Shown here one piece after another: positions 44,060-53,034 of a DNA stretch of 64,000 nucleotides. The position numbers were made by a program, and so were the translations under genes. The notes below the pieces were generated by a model that worked only from the letters and a program-made list of their open reading frames with translations, searched no databases and was not told where the DNA came from. Source of the DNA: Hominimerdicola alba (GTDB taxonomy: Bacteria; Bacillota; Clostridia; Oscillospirales; Ruminococcaceae). Every line of letters begins with the position of its first letter. The first letter of the stretch is position 1. The stretch lies in assembly GCF_900112155.1 (NCBI RefSeq), contig NZ_FOKQ01000006.1, forward strand, positions 1-64,000, given 5' to 3'.

Positions 44060-46111
44060 TTATTCCAACCCCTGATTATTTCTCTTTTTGGGTGTCTGCT
44101 GTCTCTGCTTAGGGTTCTGCTGTCCTCGACCGCTGATACGCTGGGCATCTCTCTGCATTTTGCCACGGGAAAAGAAAGCTCTTTTGGAATCCTTCTTTGC
44201 GACCGTGACCGCAGACTTTTCACCGCCGAACACAGCGGAATGCTCCACGCCCTTAGCGGTCAGCTCTGCCGACTTCTTCCGAGCCTGTCCCTCGTCCATA
44301 CGCTGGGTAAAACGCTCCTGCTTCGGGAGTGCCTTGAAAAACTCAGGGTTCACAAGCTCTGCCGCACGTTCACCTTTGACAGCACTCTCGATCTGCTTAT
44401 ATGCCTGAGCGTTCTCCTTAGAAACGGTAATTGCTACCGTGTCATTCTTGCGTACTACCGCAGAATACGGGATATTCTGCTTTTGCAGTTCTCCTGCGAT
44501 CTTCCTTGCAGTGTCGATAGGCTCAACACGGGTGTGTCTCTGTTCCTTTGAAAGAGAAGCGTAGTATTCGGGATTGACAGTCTCATACTTGCCCTTTTCA
44601 CCCTTACCGCCGTTCTCCTTTGCTGCTTCTGTATGTGCGATCTTGCCGATAGAAGCATACATCACATCATTCAGGGCAGGCACATCGCTCTTTGAAACGG
44701 TAATGCCGACCTTATCCTCGCCCTTAGTAGCAGCGGAGAACTGTACGCCTGCCTCAACGAGTGCTGACATGACCTCAACAGCCTGAATTTCTGTCATAGT
44801 CTCTACATGGCGGTCATTTCGGGGCAGTTCCTTGTAGTAGTCGGGATTCACCTTGAAACCGCCGTCTTGCGTGTACTCCGCAGCCCCTTTATCGACCATT
44901 GTATCGAGCCAGCTTTCTACAAGGACTTCATCAGAAGCACTCAGAAGTTCCAACTGCTTCTTCATTTTTGCAAGCTCATCAGCCGCCGAAGCACGGACTT
45001 CCTCAGAAACAAAAGGATTATCCGCAAGGCTCTCCATATTCTTGATACCTTCGGCAAGCTCTGCTTTTGCCTTGTCAATGTCCTCTTTAGAGCCGTTGTT
45101 GATGATACCGTCGATCATGTTGTAATCATCTTCAAGCTGCATCTCCGCATTGGCAAGGGGCTGAATACCGAGCTGATCTGCAAGTTCAGCGACCTTAGAA
45201 CGGTCAAGATTTTCGACCTCCTGCGCCGCCTGAACAGCAGTCTCAGCAAGTGTCGGCATATCCACAGTGCCTTTCTGCACCATTTCACCGAGCTTATCTC
45301 CGGTCAGCTTCATAGAAGCATCGAGCTGATCGTTTGTCTGCTCCTCGTAGTGCGTTTCAGGACGGGCGAGCTTCATGATCTTATCGTCAAGAGCTGAAAT
45401 ACGCTCATTCACATCTTTGAGCTGTTCGGAGAGCTTATACTTGTCAACGACACTTGTAGCAGGAGCATTATAGGTATCAAGGATTTTCTGCTTTTTCGCT
45501 TCAAGTGTCGCTTTCTTATCGCTCAGGCAGTCAACCGTCGCACCGTTCAGCCGTGTCATTGCATCTGCAAATGCTTCACGGCGTTCCTTGTTAAAGCCGA
45601 TAGAAAAGCTCTTGATCGTATCATTCAGAGCAATTACACGATTGAGCTTGTGTTCGATACGGTCACGCTTTGCGGTGAATTTGTCGATCTTCTTCCACGC
45701 CTGGTCGATCTTCTGCTGTTTGTCAGGAATCTTCTCCTCACGGATAGTCTGAATACGCTTCTCGTTAAGGGCGATGATAGCACCGATACCCGGCAGATTA
45801 CCGATAGTCGCTTTCAGCATACGGTTCGTATCTTCGAGCTTGTCAGCCTTTGCATTGAGTGCTTCGATATTTGCCTTGTTGCGGTCAATCTTATCCGTCT
45901 GATTGGCAATTTTTTCATCAAGAGCGTCGATACGGCTCTGATGATGTTCCGCCTTAGCATTCAGGAGAGGAAGAAGTTTTCCCGACTTCTGAACGCTGGT
46001 CTCGTCCTGCTGCTGTTCCTGAGACTGAGCCTGTTTTCTTCTCAGTTCTTCCTCTGCATCTACCACAGGCTGTTCTGCGGTACGCTTGTCATCATTATCC
46101 TGTACGGGCAT
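44060..46111 (-). CDS. Coiled-coil repeat protein of the ICE
   Basis: A 683-residue protein ending 4 nt before the giant gene. Residues about 40-260 are coiled coil (KAEHHQSRIDALDEKIANQ). Residues about 420-650 carry three copies of an 80-90-residue repeat, each starting NPxYYxxLxxxxRHxxx: NPDYYKELPRNDRHVET, NPEYYASLSKEQRHTRVE, NPEFFKALPKQERFTQRM, each followed by VxxSAxxxxxxVxITVSKxD. The same module appears in the giant protein (about 350-560). It ends in a basic Gln/Arg-rich tail (RQQTPKKRNNQG). Function unknown; probably a partner of the giant protein on DNA. Confidence 0.85.
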   Translation of the reverse strand: MPVQDNDDKRTAEQPVVDAEEELRRKQAQSQEQQQDETSVQKSGKLLPLLNAKAEHHQSRIDALDEKIANQTDKIDRNKANIEALNAKADKLEDTNRMLKATIGNLPGIGAIIALNEKRIQTIREEKIPDKQQKIDQAWKKIDKFTAKRDRIEHKLNRVIALNDTIKSFSIGFNKERREAFADAMTRLNGATVDCLSDKKATLEAKKQKILDTYNAPATSVVDKYKLSEQLKDVNERISALDDKIMKLARPETHYEEQTNDQLDASMKLTGDKLGEMVQKGTVDMPTLAETAVQAAQEVENLDRSKVAELADQLGIQPLANAEMQLEDDYNMIDGIINNGSKEDIDKAKAELAEGIKNMESLADNPFVSEEVRASAADELAKMKKQLELLSASDEVLVESWLDTMVDKGAAEYTQDGGFKVNPDYYKELPRNDRHVETMTEIQAVEVMSALVEAGVQFSAATKGEDKVGITVSKSDVPALNDVMYASIGKIAHTEAAKENGGKGEKGKYETVNPEYYASLSKEQRHTRVEPIDTARKIAGELQKQNIPYSAVVRKNDTVAITVSKENAQAYKQIESAVKGERAAELVNPEFFKALPKQERFTQRMDEGQARKKSAELTAKGVEHSAVFGGEKSAVTVAKKDSKRAFFSRGKMQRDAQRISGRGQQNPKQRQQTPKKRNNQGLE

Positions 46112-46119
46112 AGGCTACC

Positions 46120-46203
46120 TCACTTTCTGCGCTTGACGATGATGATAACCGCTGCGGTCACAGCCGTAACAACGGCACTTCCGATGATGATAATCTTCTT
46201 CAT
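46120..46203 (-). CDS. 27-residue single-helix membrane peptide
   Basis: ATG at 46203 preceded by AAAGGAAGT. The peptide is one hydrophobic helix (IIIIGSAVVTAVTAAVIIIV) with a Lys pair at the start and a KRRK tail. It overlaps the preceding gene's stop by 4 nt and lies 8 nt before the next gene. It is too short for family assignment. The overlap, the ribosome binding site and a plain membrane-helix design support it as real. Confidence 0.6.
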   Translation of the reverse strand: MKKIIIIGSAVVTAVTAAVIIIVKRRK

Positions 46204-46895
46204 GGTCTGAACTTCCTTTCTCTTTCTTCGGTCTGAATGATACGCTCCTGTTCGCTCTGCTGTCTGCGGCGGGCGATCTCAGACAAGTGTTGATGTTTTT
46301 CTCTTGAAAAATGCGAATGACCGTTACGGCGATTATAATCGTCAAACAGTTCACTCAAAGTCGGAACTGTATCCGCTGCACTCTGCACGGGGGCGGCAGG
46401 AGCTTTCTCCTGAGCCTTTTTACGCTCATGTTCCTGAATATCCGAGAGCGTTCTGCCGTTTACAGAGATCACACGGTCAAGCTCACGCTGAAGCGTAGGA
46501 GTATCGCAGAGCCAAAAATCCACATAGGTCTTGCAGAGTGCAAGCTGAATTTCATCGGGACGGTTCTTCAATGCGCCAATCGTTGTGTTCAATAGCTCTG
46601 CGACTTCGCCCAAGAGCCTATAATAACCGTCAGGCTCTCCATATACTTGCAGTTCACGGAGCAATGCTTCGTATTCGCCGGACGTAGCTTTTGCGATAAT
46701 ATCCTCGACCTGTTCCTTGAAACTGCCGTCATAGGTCAGCACCATTTCGGTTTCACCGTATCGGGCTGAAAAAGGAATACCGCTTTTATCGAGAGCAATC
46801 ACGATTTCCTGAGCCTTATCCGTTTCAATGCGGATAAACTTCCTGTTTTCGATAGCTGCAATATCCGTACTGCTGATAAATGGGAACTCTGTCAC
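46200..46895 (-). CDS. ICE-type conserved protein
   Basis: A 231-residue protein. Its N-terminal 170 residues match the IME protein at 26689-27177 (blocks IETDKAQEIVIALDKSGIPF and RPDEIQLALCKTYVDFWLCDT). The C-terminal 60 residues are extra and very rich in Arg, Gln and Glu, likely a helical tail. It overlaps its upstream neighbour by 4 nt. No known function; conserved in this kind of conjugative element. Confidence 0.75.
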   Translation of the reverse strand: MTEFPFISSTDIAAIENRKFIRIETDKAQEIVIALDKSGIPFSARYGETEMVLTYDGSFKEQVEDIIAKATSGEYEALLRELQVYGEPDGYYRLLGEVAELLNTTIGALKNRPDEIQLALCKTYVDFWLCDTPTLQRELDRVISVNGRTLSDIQEHERKKAQEKAPAAPVQSAADTVPTLSELFDDYNRRNGHSHFSREKHQHLSEIARRRQQSEQERIIQTEERERKFRP

Positions 46896-47404
46896 GGTGC
46901 GATCATCTCCCTGATGTGGTCGATAAGCTCTATATTGGTGCTGTCGGCATCATATTCCATTGTGTACGCCCCGCAGATATTCTCCTGAATACGGCGAGGG
47001 AGCGTCCTCAGTTCACGCACGGGAGTACCGATGAGCTTTGCCACATTCGGGAGGTCTGCGACCGCAAGAGACTTGTTCACAAGGTCATAGAAACGCTCTG
47101 TCTGCGAGCTGTCAGCCATGAACTCATAGACGATAGTCTGCTGGGTTTCATAGTCAAGGCTGCGGAGCGTATTAAGGGTGATACCCGTAGACTTTGCGAC
47201 TTCTGCAAGCTCAATATAGATAGAGCCTTTCTGCCAAAGGTTGTCGAGGGTTTCAAAGACAGCCTTTTTGTCATCGTCATTCCTGATAGCAACAGTTTCA
47301 AAAACCACTGCCATACTCTTTTTGATCTCATCGTCCATAGCGGAGATACTGTCCTCGGAGACACCGAGGATTCTTGCGACTTCCGCAAGCTGATTGTTAT
47401 TCAT
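46892..47404 (-). CDS. ICE-type helical protein
   Basis: A 170-residue protein starting MNNNQLAEVARILGVSEDS, with the start at 47404 behind GAGGAGG. It has three similar 40-50-residue units in which a short helix pair (AEVARILGV, AEVAKSTGI, PNVAKLIGT) is followed by an acidic stretch, so it looks like a repeated helix-turn-helix-type module. It overlaps the neighbours on both sides by 4-8 nt. Unknown function. Confidence 0.75.
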   Translation of the reverse strand: MNNNQLAEVARILGVSEDSISAMDDEIKKSMAVVFETVAIRNDDDKKAVFETLDNLWQKGSIYIELAEVAKSTGITLNTLRSLDYETQQTIVYEFMADSSQTERFYDLVNKSLAVADLPNVAKLIGTPVRELRTLPRRIQENICGAYTMEYDADSTNIELIDHIREMIAP

Positions 47405-47729
47405 CTTCATCTTCCTCCTCATCATCGTAGTCATCGTCATCATCTGTACTATCAAGGTCAGTGTTTTCAAGCAGTATCCAAAATAAAGCCTGATATTCCC
47501 GACCGGAAAGCACTACCATACCGTTAATGTCGGTATTCCGAAGTACCCATTCCTTAATGAATCTATTTCTCTCCACCAAGTTTTCAAGGTTGGTTCGACG
47601 TTCATTAGTAATGTCATTGAGCGATAACTCCCGTATTCTCTCATTGGTGTTTCTGTCAATCTGACCGAGCAGATGATAAAACCACCCATCGCCTACGTTC
47701 AGATTAATGTATTCCGGTTCATCATTCAT
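47397..47729 (-). CDS. Acidic-tailed small protein of the ICE
   Basis: A 110-residue protein ending in a run of Asp and Glu (DDDDDYDDEEEDEDE). The middle part (NERRTNLENLVERNRFIKEW) is helical. It overlaps topB by 8 nt and its downstream neighbour by 8 nt. An acidic tail of this kind can mimic DNA or bind a basic partner; that is speculative. No family recognised. Confidence 0.75.
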   Translation of the reverse strand: MNDEPEYINLNVGDGWFYHLLGQIDRNTNERIRELSLNDITNERRTNLENLVERNRFIKEWVLRNTDINGMVVLSGREYQALFWILLENTDLDSTDDDDDYDDEEEDEDE

Positions 47730-49746
47730 TTATATCCCACTCCGCTTTCCACTGATAGAAGGTTCTGCCGTTATACATGGTTTCTTCTATTTCAGGATAG
47801 ACCACGCTGCGACGTCCCTTTGAAATAATTGAAGTAGACTTGCCATTCAGAAGATACTTCACCTGAGCAGAAGAAAGTTTCACACCGTATACATTGCCTA
47901 CGCTCATACCGCACTTGACTTTGCAGTATAGCCCGTACTTGCCCTTGAGAATGTCACCGCCGCATTTCGGGCATTTGCCGAAAGTTTCCTGATACTGTCT
48001 TGCCAGAGATACAGAATCGTCCTTTGCACCGTAATTACTGCACATCGCCTTGATGAACCGTTCAATATCCTTCATGAAGCTGACCGCAGAATACTCGCCG
48101 TGTTCGACCTGCTGTAATCGTGTTTCCCATTGTGCCGTGAGTTTCGGAGACTTCACTTCATCAGGGACAACCGTGATAAGCTCCTTGCCCTTATCCGTAG
48201 CCCTGAGCTGTTTGCCGTTTCGCTCAACATAGCCGTTTTTGACAAGTGCCTCAATGGTTGCGGCCCTTGTTGCAGGAGTGCCGAGTCCTTTTTTCTCCGT
48301 ATCCTCGTCATAGTCCTCGTTTCCGGCTCTCTCCATAGCAGATAACAGCGTATCTTCGGTGTATGGCTTCGGCGGAGATGTGAAGTGTTCGCCCTTGCTT
48401 GCTGCCACCGTGAAAGACTGTCCCTCAGATACCGCAGGCAGAGCTTTTTCATCGGGCTTTTCCTTATCGGTCTGCCTGATAAAGCGTTTCCAACCCATTT
48501 CAAGCACCGTGCGGCCTGTTGCCGTGAACTCCGTTCCATTGCAGATACCTGTCAGCTTGACAGCTTCATACTTGTGAGCCGGAGCCGCTGCACAGATCAG
48601 CTTTGCGGCAATCAGAGTGAGGATATTCTTTTCACCTGTCGGCAGAGAAGAAAGGTCAGCCGTGGCGATACCGCTTGTTGGGATAATTGCATGGTGTCCC
48701 GATACCTTGCTGTTATTGATGACCTTTGAAATATCAGGTGTATGGGTAATACCATACCCGAAATAGCTGTCACAGAGCTTCGTCACTTCAAGAGCGGTCT
48801 GAGCCATATCATCGCTGAGATACTGGCTGTCGGTACGGGGATAAGTAACGAGCTTGCCCTCATAAAGCGACTGCGTATAGTCAAGTGTCTGCTGCGCCGT
48901 ATAGCCAAAAGCCTTGTTTGCTTCTCTTTGGAGCGTAGTCAGGTCATAAAGTTTCGGAGCTTTATCAATCTTGACCTCACGTTTCACCGAGCTGATTGTG
49001 ACCGTATTCCCGTCACAGGCAGATACAAGGGCATCGGCGGACTTCTCATCATCAATTCTTGCAGATGATAATGTAAAAGCACCGCAGTTGAGGTCAGCCG
49101 TGTAATACTTCTGCTTTACAAAGCCGTTTACTTCTGCATCACGCTGAACGATCATCGCAAGTGTCGGTGTCTGAACACGCCCGATATTCAGCTTACCGCC
49201 GTAACGGACGGAAAACAGCCGAGAGCCGTTCATACCCACAAGCCAGTCAGCTCTTGCACGGGCATAGCCTGCATTGAAAAGATTATCGTATGCAGACATG
49301 GGCTTCATAGAGGTCAAAGCCTTGCGGATAGCGGATTCTTCAAGGCTTGATACCCATAAACGCTTCACAGGCTTGCGGCACCGAGCCATATTATACACAT
49401 AGCGGAAGATACATTCTCCCTCACGGTCAGCATCAGTCGCACAGACGATCTCTGTCACGCTGTCGCTGTTCATCAGCTCTTTCAGGATATGATACTGAGC
49501 CTTTGTGCTTTCCGTGACCTGAAACAGCCAGTTGTCGGGAATCATAGGGAGCTGAGAAAAGCTCCACTTCTGCTCCCAGCCGTTGCCGTAGTCATTCGGG
49601 AACTTCAAGCCCACCAAATGACCAACACACCATGAAACGATATAGCCGTTGCCTTCGGTATAGCCTTTCTTTGTGGTATTCGCACCGACCACGGAACTGA
49701 TAGCACGGGAAACAGAGGGCTTTTCGCCCACGATCAGGATACTCAA
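47722..49746 (-). CDS. topB: DNA topoisomerase III (type IA)
   Basis: A 674-residue type IA topoisomerase. The TOPRIM domain is at the start (ILIVGEKPSVSRAI, later CATDADREGECIF with the DxD metal site). The active-site tyrosine is in LVTYPRTDSQYLS. C-terminal zinc-binding cysteines occur in CPKCGGDILKGKYGLYCKVKC. Such enzymes are regular members of Tn1549-type elements, where they probably untangle or resolve DNA during transfer. It overlaps the upstream TM protein by 4 nt. Confidence 0.96.
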   Translation of the reverse strand: MSILIVGEKPSVSRAISSVVGANTTKKGYTEGNGYIVSWCVGHLVGLKFPNDYGNGWEQKWSFSQLPMIPDNWLFQVTESTKAQYHILKELMNSDSVTEIVCATDADREGECIFRYVYNMARCRKPVKRLWVSSLEESAIRKALTSMKPMSAYDNLFNAGYARARADWLVGMNGSRLFSVRYGGKLNIGRVQTPTLAMIVQRDAEVNGFVKQKYYTADLNCGAFTLSSARIDDEKSADALVSACDGNTVTISSVKREVKIDKAPKLYDLTTLQREANKAFGYTAQQTLDYTQSLYEGKLVTYPRTDSQYLSDDMAQTALEVTKLCDSYFGYGITHTPDISKVINNSKVSGHHAIIPTSGIATADLSSLPTGEKNILTLIAAKLICAAAPAHKYEAVKLTGICNGTEFTATGRTVLEMGWKRFIRQTDKEKPDEKALPAVSEGQSFTVAASKGEHFTSPPKPYTEDTLLSAMERAGNEDYDEDTEKKGLGTPATRAATIEALVKNGYVERNGKQLRATDKGKELITVVPDEVKSPKLTAQWETRLQQVEHGEYSAVSFMKDIERFIKAMCSNYGAKDDSVSLARQYQETFGKCPKCGGDILKGKYGLYCKVKCGMSVGNVYGVKLSSAQVKYLLNGKSTSIISKGRRSVVYPEIEETMYNGRTFYQWKAEWDINE

Positions 49747-50261
49747 TGCAGATCACCTCTGAGTCGAAAATATACCTCGGTTGTGATGTTGACCGGAATA
49801 ATATAGTTGGAATACTCGTCACCGATATATCCTGCCTTTCTCAGAGCAGAGATAACCTTAGCAGCGGTATCCTTGTCAACCTCAAGCCACTCACGAATCT
49901 GCTTGTTAGAGGTATATTTATCAAGCGAGATATGATAAACAAGCATATCCATATCTTTCTCCGAAATGCCGTCAACCTTAACGGAATCAAGCGGAGCATA
50001 GTTATGTATGCTTACAGAGAAAGAAGGCTTATTCTCTTTCTTAGGTGCAAGGCACTCATCGTCAGGTTCGATCATATTATCGTAAAACCTGTACTCGTCC
50101 TCATCATCGTCAAGCTCAATATCGTCCTCGTCATCGCCGTACTTCTCACGGAAACGCTCGTTGATCTTGCCGTTGCTTTCACCGATCTTATATGCAGCAT
50201 AGGCAACGCCTGCCATAGCACCGAGTCCGATAATTCCCTTGATGATCTTCTTTACTTTCAT
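49743..50261 (-). CDS. Membrane-anchored acidic protein with winged-helix-like tail
   Basis: A 172-residue protein from the ATG at 50261 (GGAGG nine bases before). The N-terminal helix (IIKGIIGLGAMAGVAYAAYKI) anchors it in the membrane. A very acidic linker (DDEDDIELDDDEDEY) follows, then a compact domain with SNKQIREWLEVDKDTAAKVISALRKAGYIG that reads like a helix-turn-helix/winged helix. Unknown role in the ICE; coupled to topB by a 4-nt overlap. Confidence 0.75.
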   Translation of the reverse strand: MKVKKIIKGIIGLGAMAGVAYAAYKIGESNGKINERFREKYGDDEDDIELDDDEDEYRFYDNMIEPDDECLAPKKENKPSFSVSIHNYAPLDSVKVDGISEKDMDMLVYHISLDKYTSNKQIREWLEVDKDTAAKVISALRKAGYIGDEYSNYIIPVNITTEVYFRLRGDLH

Positions 50262-50281
50262 AATAGAAACCTCCACATTTT

Positions 50282-51133
50282 TCAGTATTCCACGGGTTCA
50301 CCGTAGTTGATTTTCTTGATTGATTTAATATTCGCTCCGAGATCAAGACCGTTCCAGTTGTAATAACCCCAAGAGCCTGAGAATGCCACGCAGGACGGAA
50401 GATTGCCGTCATCGTAGATAAACTCCACGATACACTTTCCGCTGCCGCCGAAGTGATGATATTTGCCCTCTCCATCATCGGCAAAACCCTTGCTGTCACA
50501 TATCTTTGTGGTAAATTGCGTACCGTTTTCAAGCTCGATCAGGAAACGATCTCCGCAGTATCCGTACCATACGCCCATAGCACAGCAGTAATCACCGTAC
50601 TCATCACGGCGTATTCCGGTACCTGTTATGGTATCGACCTTAGAGCCGTATATTGCTCCCGAGCTTGGCATTGCCGTCAGCCCCGAAGCTCTTTCGCCTG
50701 CAAAGCAGTTTGTCCAGCCGTCCTCATACGGAAAGTCATATATGACCTCAACCGTTTCTGTCTTGCCGTCAGCAGTTGAAGGTGTTACAGTATATCCGTC
50801 TTTTTCTTCCTCAGAAAGAATAGGCTCGACCGTCACTGTGTACTCTGTATTCTCACGCAGACCTGTTATGTAGCAAAGGTCATTGCTTTTGAACGCAAAG
50901 TACATATTATCGCCGTAAGCGTAGTTATCGTCATGAGCCGTGCAGCTCACATAATAGTCACGGTCAGGCTCAGAATCCCATGAGACTTTCAGGCAGGAAA
51001 CAGAAACAGTCGATACATTCAGGTTATCCGCTGTCAGCTCGATCGGTTCAGGTTCGGAAGATACTCCCGAAAATTCCATAATAAAGCCCATGATAAGGCT
51101 GATTGCTTTCTTCTGTATGTCAGGATCAAACAT
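50282..51133 (-). CDS. Fibronectin type III protein of the ICE
   Basis: A 283-residue protein. Residues about 30-130 form an FN3 domain: VSCLKVSWDSEPDRDYYVS and LRENTEYTVTVEP. The C-terminal half has many Gly, Trp and Cys residues (GVWYGYCGDRFLIELENG, FSGSWGYYNWNGLDLG) and looks beta-rich. No clear signal peptide is visible. It overlaps the PP-loop gene by 8 nt. FN3 domains usually mediate binding at the cell surface or in a complex; the role here is unknown. Confidence 0.75.
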   Translation of the reverse strand: MFDPDIQKKAISLIMGFIMEFSGVSSEPEPIELTADNLNVSTVSVSCLKVSWDSEPDRDYYVSCTAHDDNYAYGDNMYFAFKSNDLCYITGLRENTEYTVTVEPILSEEEKDGYTVTPSTADGKTETVEVIYDFPYEDGWTNCFAGERASGLTAMPSSGAIYGSKVDTITGTGIRRDEYGDYCCAMGVWYGYCGDRFLIELENGTQFTTKICDSKGFADDGEGKYHHFGGSGKCIVEFIYDDGNLPSCVAFSGSWGYYNWNGLDLGANIKSIKKINYGEPVEY

Positions 51134-52148
51134 CTTTCTTTTTCTGCTCCTTTTCCTTTGCCTTCATCTCTTTTACAAAAGCACGGTATTTCGCAGTATA
51201 TTCATAAGACTTGCCGAAGATATTGACTGCTGCCTTATAAAGCATTGGTTCATGTTCCTCGATGATCGCAAGCTCCTCATTGATATGCTTGCTGAACGGA
51301 CAGCCTACACAGCCTGTTCGCCGTAAGCCGTACTCTGTATAGCATCGGGAATGCTGAACGTCGAATATCTGCTCATAGTCCTTTTTATCGCCGTCCGTGT
51401 ACCAAAATACCGGACGGAAGGTGTTGCACCCCTTAGATTTACACTCTGAAAAACAAGTCTTGAAAGCTGCGGAACGGATACCGCCCTCAGCCTGCCGGAT
51501 ACCTGTTATATCCAAATCTGCTTCATGTTCCTTGACGATACGCTTTGCAGGCTTCTTTTTGGCGTACTCACAGCATTTGTTGGATATGGGGAAATCTGGC
51601 GGATTCTGCATGATAAACTCTTTCAGGAATCTGTTGCGATAGATAGAGAAACGGCTTATCTTCTGGATACCGTCCTTGTCAGAGTAGCGTTCACCGCACC
51701 ACCATTGCAGAGCCGTCTTACACCGAGGGTATCTCTGCAACAGCACTTCAAGCGGTTCGTCCTCCCATTGAAAGCCGTGTGCCTGCAAACGCATCATCTG
51801 TTCGGAGACATATTTCGACAAGAAAGGAACACCATACTGCTTCACACAAGTCGGAATAGGCTTATCCGGCTTGACACGCTCAATGGTAATGCCGTATTTC
51901 TGTTCGAGATAGTCCAAATGCTCCTTTGTAGCGGAGTATTCGAGTCCCGTATCTATCCAAAAATACTTGACCTTTCCGTCCTCATCGACCTTGTGAATCA
52001 GGTCAAGGACAATATCGCTGTCCGAGCCACCGCTGATACTGCACACAGGATCATAAGACCTCATCAATATGCGTTGTGCCTTGCACATACTGGTATAAAT
52101 AGTGTAGTTATTGTTTTCGGCACACTTGTTCAGAACTTCATCAAACAT
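51126..52148 (-). CDS. PAPS-reductase-like PP-loop protein
   Basis: A 340-residue protein of the phosphoadenosine phosphosulfate reductase family. SGGSDSD (about residues 39-45) is the PP-loop, and YFWIDTGLEYSAT follows. The C-terminal part has a CVGCPFSKHIN motif and other Cys (FKTCFSECKSKGC) that could hold a cluster or zinc. This is the family fold of DndC, the PP-loop enzyme of DNA phosphorothioation. It is joined to two C5 methyltransferases by 8-nt and 4-nt overlaps. A role in modifying DNA or in sulfur metabolism is possible; neither is proven. Confidence 0.85.
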   Translation of the reverse strand: MFDEVLNKCAENNNYTIYTSMCKAQRILMRSYDPVCSISGGSDSDIVLDLIHKVDEDGKVKYFWIDTGLEYSATKEHLDYLEQKYGITIERVKPDKPIPTCVKQYGVPFLSKYVSEQMMRLQAHGFQWEDEPLEVLLQRYPRCKTALQWWCGERYSDKDGIQKISRFSIYRNRFLKEFIMQNPPDFPISNKCCEYAKKKPAKRIVKEHEADLDITGIRQAEGGIRSAAFKTCFSECKSKGCNTFRPVFWYTDGDKKDYEQIFDVQHSRCYTEYGLRRTGCVGCPFSKHINEELAIIEEHEPMLYKAAVNIFGKSYEYTAKYRAFVKEMKAKEKEQKKKDV

Positions 52149-53034
52149 CGTGAAGCCCTCCCAAGATGTGAGCGATCACATCTACTGTCCACCCGTTGCC
52201 GATAGCAGTATATCTATGTGAGTCCGCTACGCCTTCAGTATAATTGTCCGGAAGTGTCTGTAAGCGCTCATATTCAACAGGTGTTAGCTTGCGAACAGCA
52301 CCATTTTGAAAGACCTTTTTCTGAAGATTACCACCTGCACCATCACCACACAGCGTTCCGCATTTATGTTTCAGATTGAACACGCGCTTGTTTTCCGAGA
52401 ATAAGTGTCCTTCGTCAAGCGTGGCGATAACACGATCGTCTTCACCATGAATTGTATATTTTCTATCACGATACCAATATTTTTCAGGAATAGTATCTGC
52501 ATGGAGAATAATATCCTCAAGCACTATACCTCTGTCAGCAGGCTGCGTAACTTTTGGGATATTAGTCCAGTACAGTCGCTTGCGTTCCTGTGCTGAAACA
52601 AGGGCAGAATTTATCATTATTGGCTCAACGCCTAATTCTGCTGTGATAGCATCGCGCCACTCCGCTTTCATGCTTGCGACATTTTCAAAAAGGAAAAACT
52701 TCGGATTGACCGTTTGCAGAGCATCAACATAGGCGTAAAACAGACGGCTCTTTTTTCCTTTCAGACCTGTTTCATAGTCCTTCCTGTAAACCGTGTTCAG
52801 ACCAGATAAATCCTGACATGGACTGCCTCCAATCAGCAGATCAAAGCCGATATACTCCGAGAAGTCAGCACCATTCACATCGCCCTTATGCTCAATATTC
52901 GGATAATGCTTCTTACTGACAGCAATAGACTGTTTGTTGATCTCATAAGCAACATAACGCTCCACAGGAATACCGGCTCTTTCAAGTGCGACCATACCGC
53001 AGGAAATCCCATCAAATAAGCTGAGTACCCTCAT
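52141..53034 (-). CDS. DNA cytosine-5 methyltransferase C (ICE)
   Basis: A 297-residue C5 methyltransferase. Motifs: LFDGISCGMVAL (SAM loop), GGSPCQDLSGL with the catalytic Cys, LFENVASM, SAQERKRLYW and the C-terminal LTPVEYERLQTLPDNYTE with IGNGWTVD. The ATG at 53034 overlaps the preceding stop by 4 nt; a GTG at 53043 is an alternative. It is closer to phage-type C5 enzymes than to the two in the restriction operon. No matching nuclease is seen next to it, so it may protect the ICE DNA in a new host (anti-restriction). Confidence 0.93.
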   Translation of the reverse strand: MRVLSLFDGISCGMVALERAGIPVERYVAYEINKQSIAVSKKHYPNIEHKGDVNGADFSEYIGFDLLIGGSPCQDLSGLNTVYRKDYETGLKGKKSRLFYAYVDALQTVNPKFFLFENVASMKAEWRDAITAELGVEPIMINSALVSAQERKRLYWTNIPKVTQPADRGIVLEDIILHADTIPEKYWYRDRKYTIHGEDDRVIATLDEGHLFSENKRVFNLKHKCGTLCGDGAGGNLQKKVFQNGAVRKLTPVEYERLQTLPDNYTEGVADSHRYTAIGNGWTVDVIAHILGGLHDV

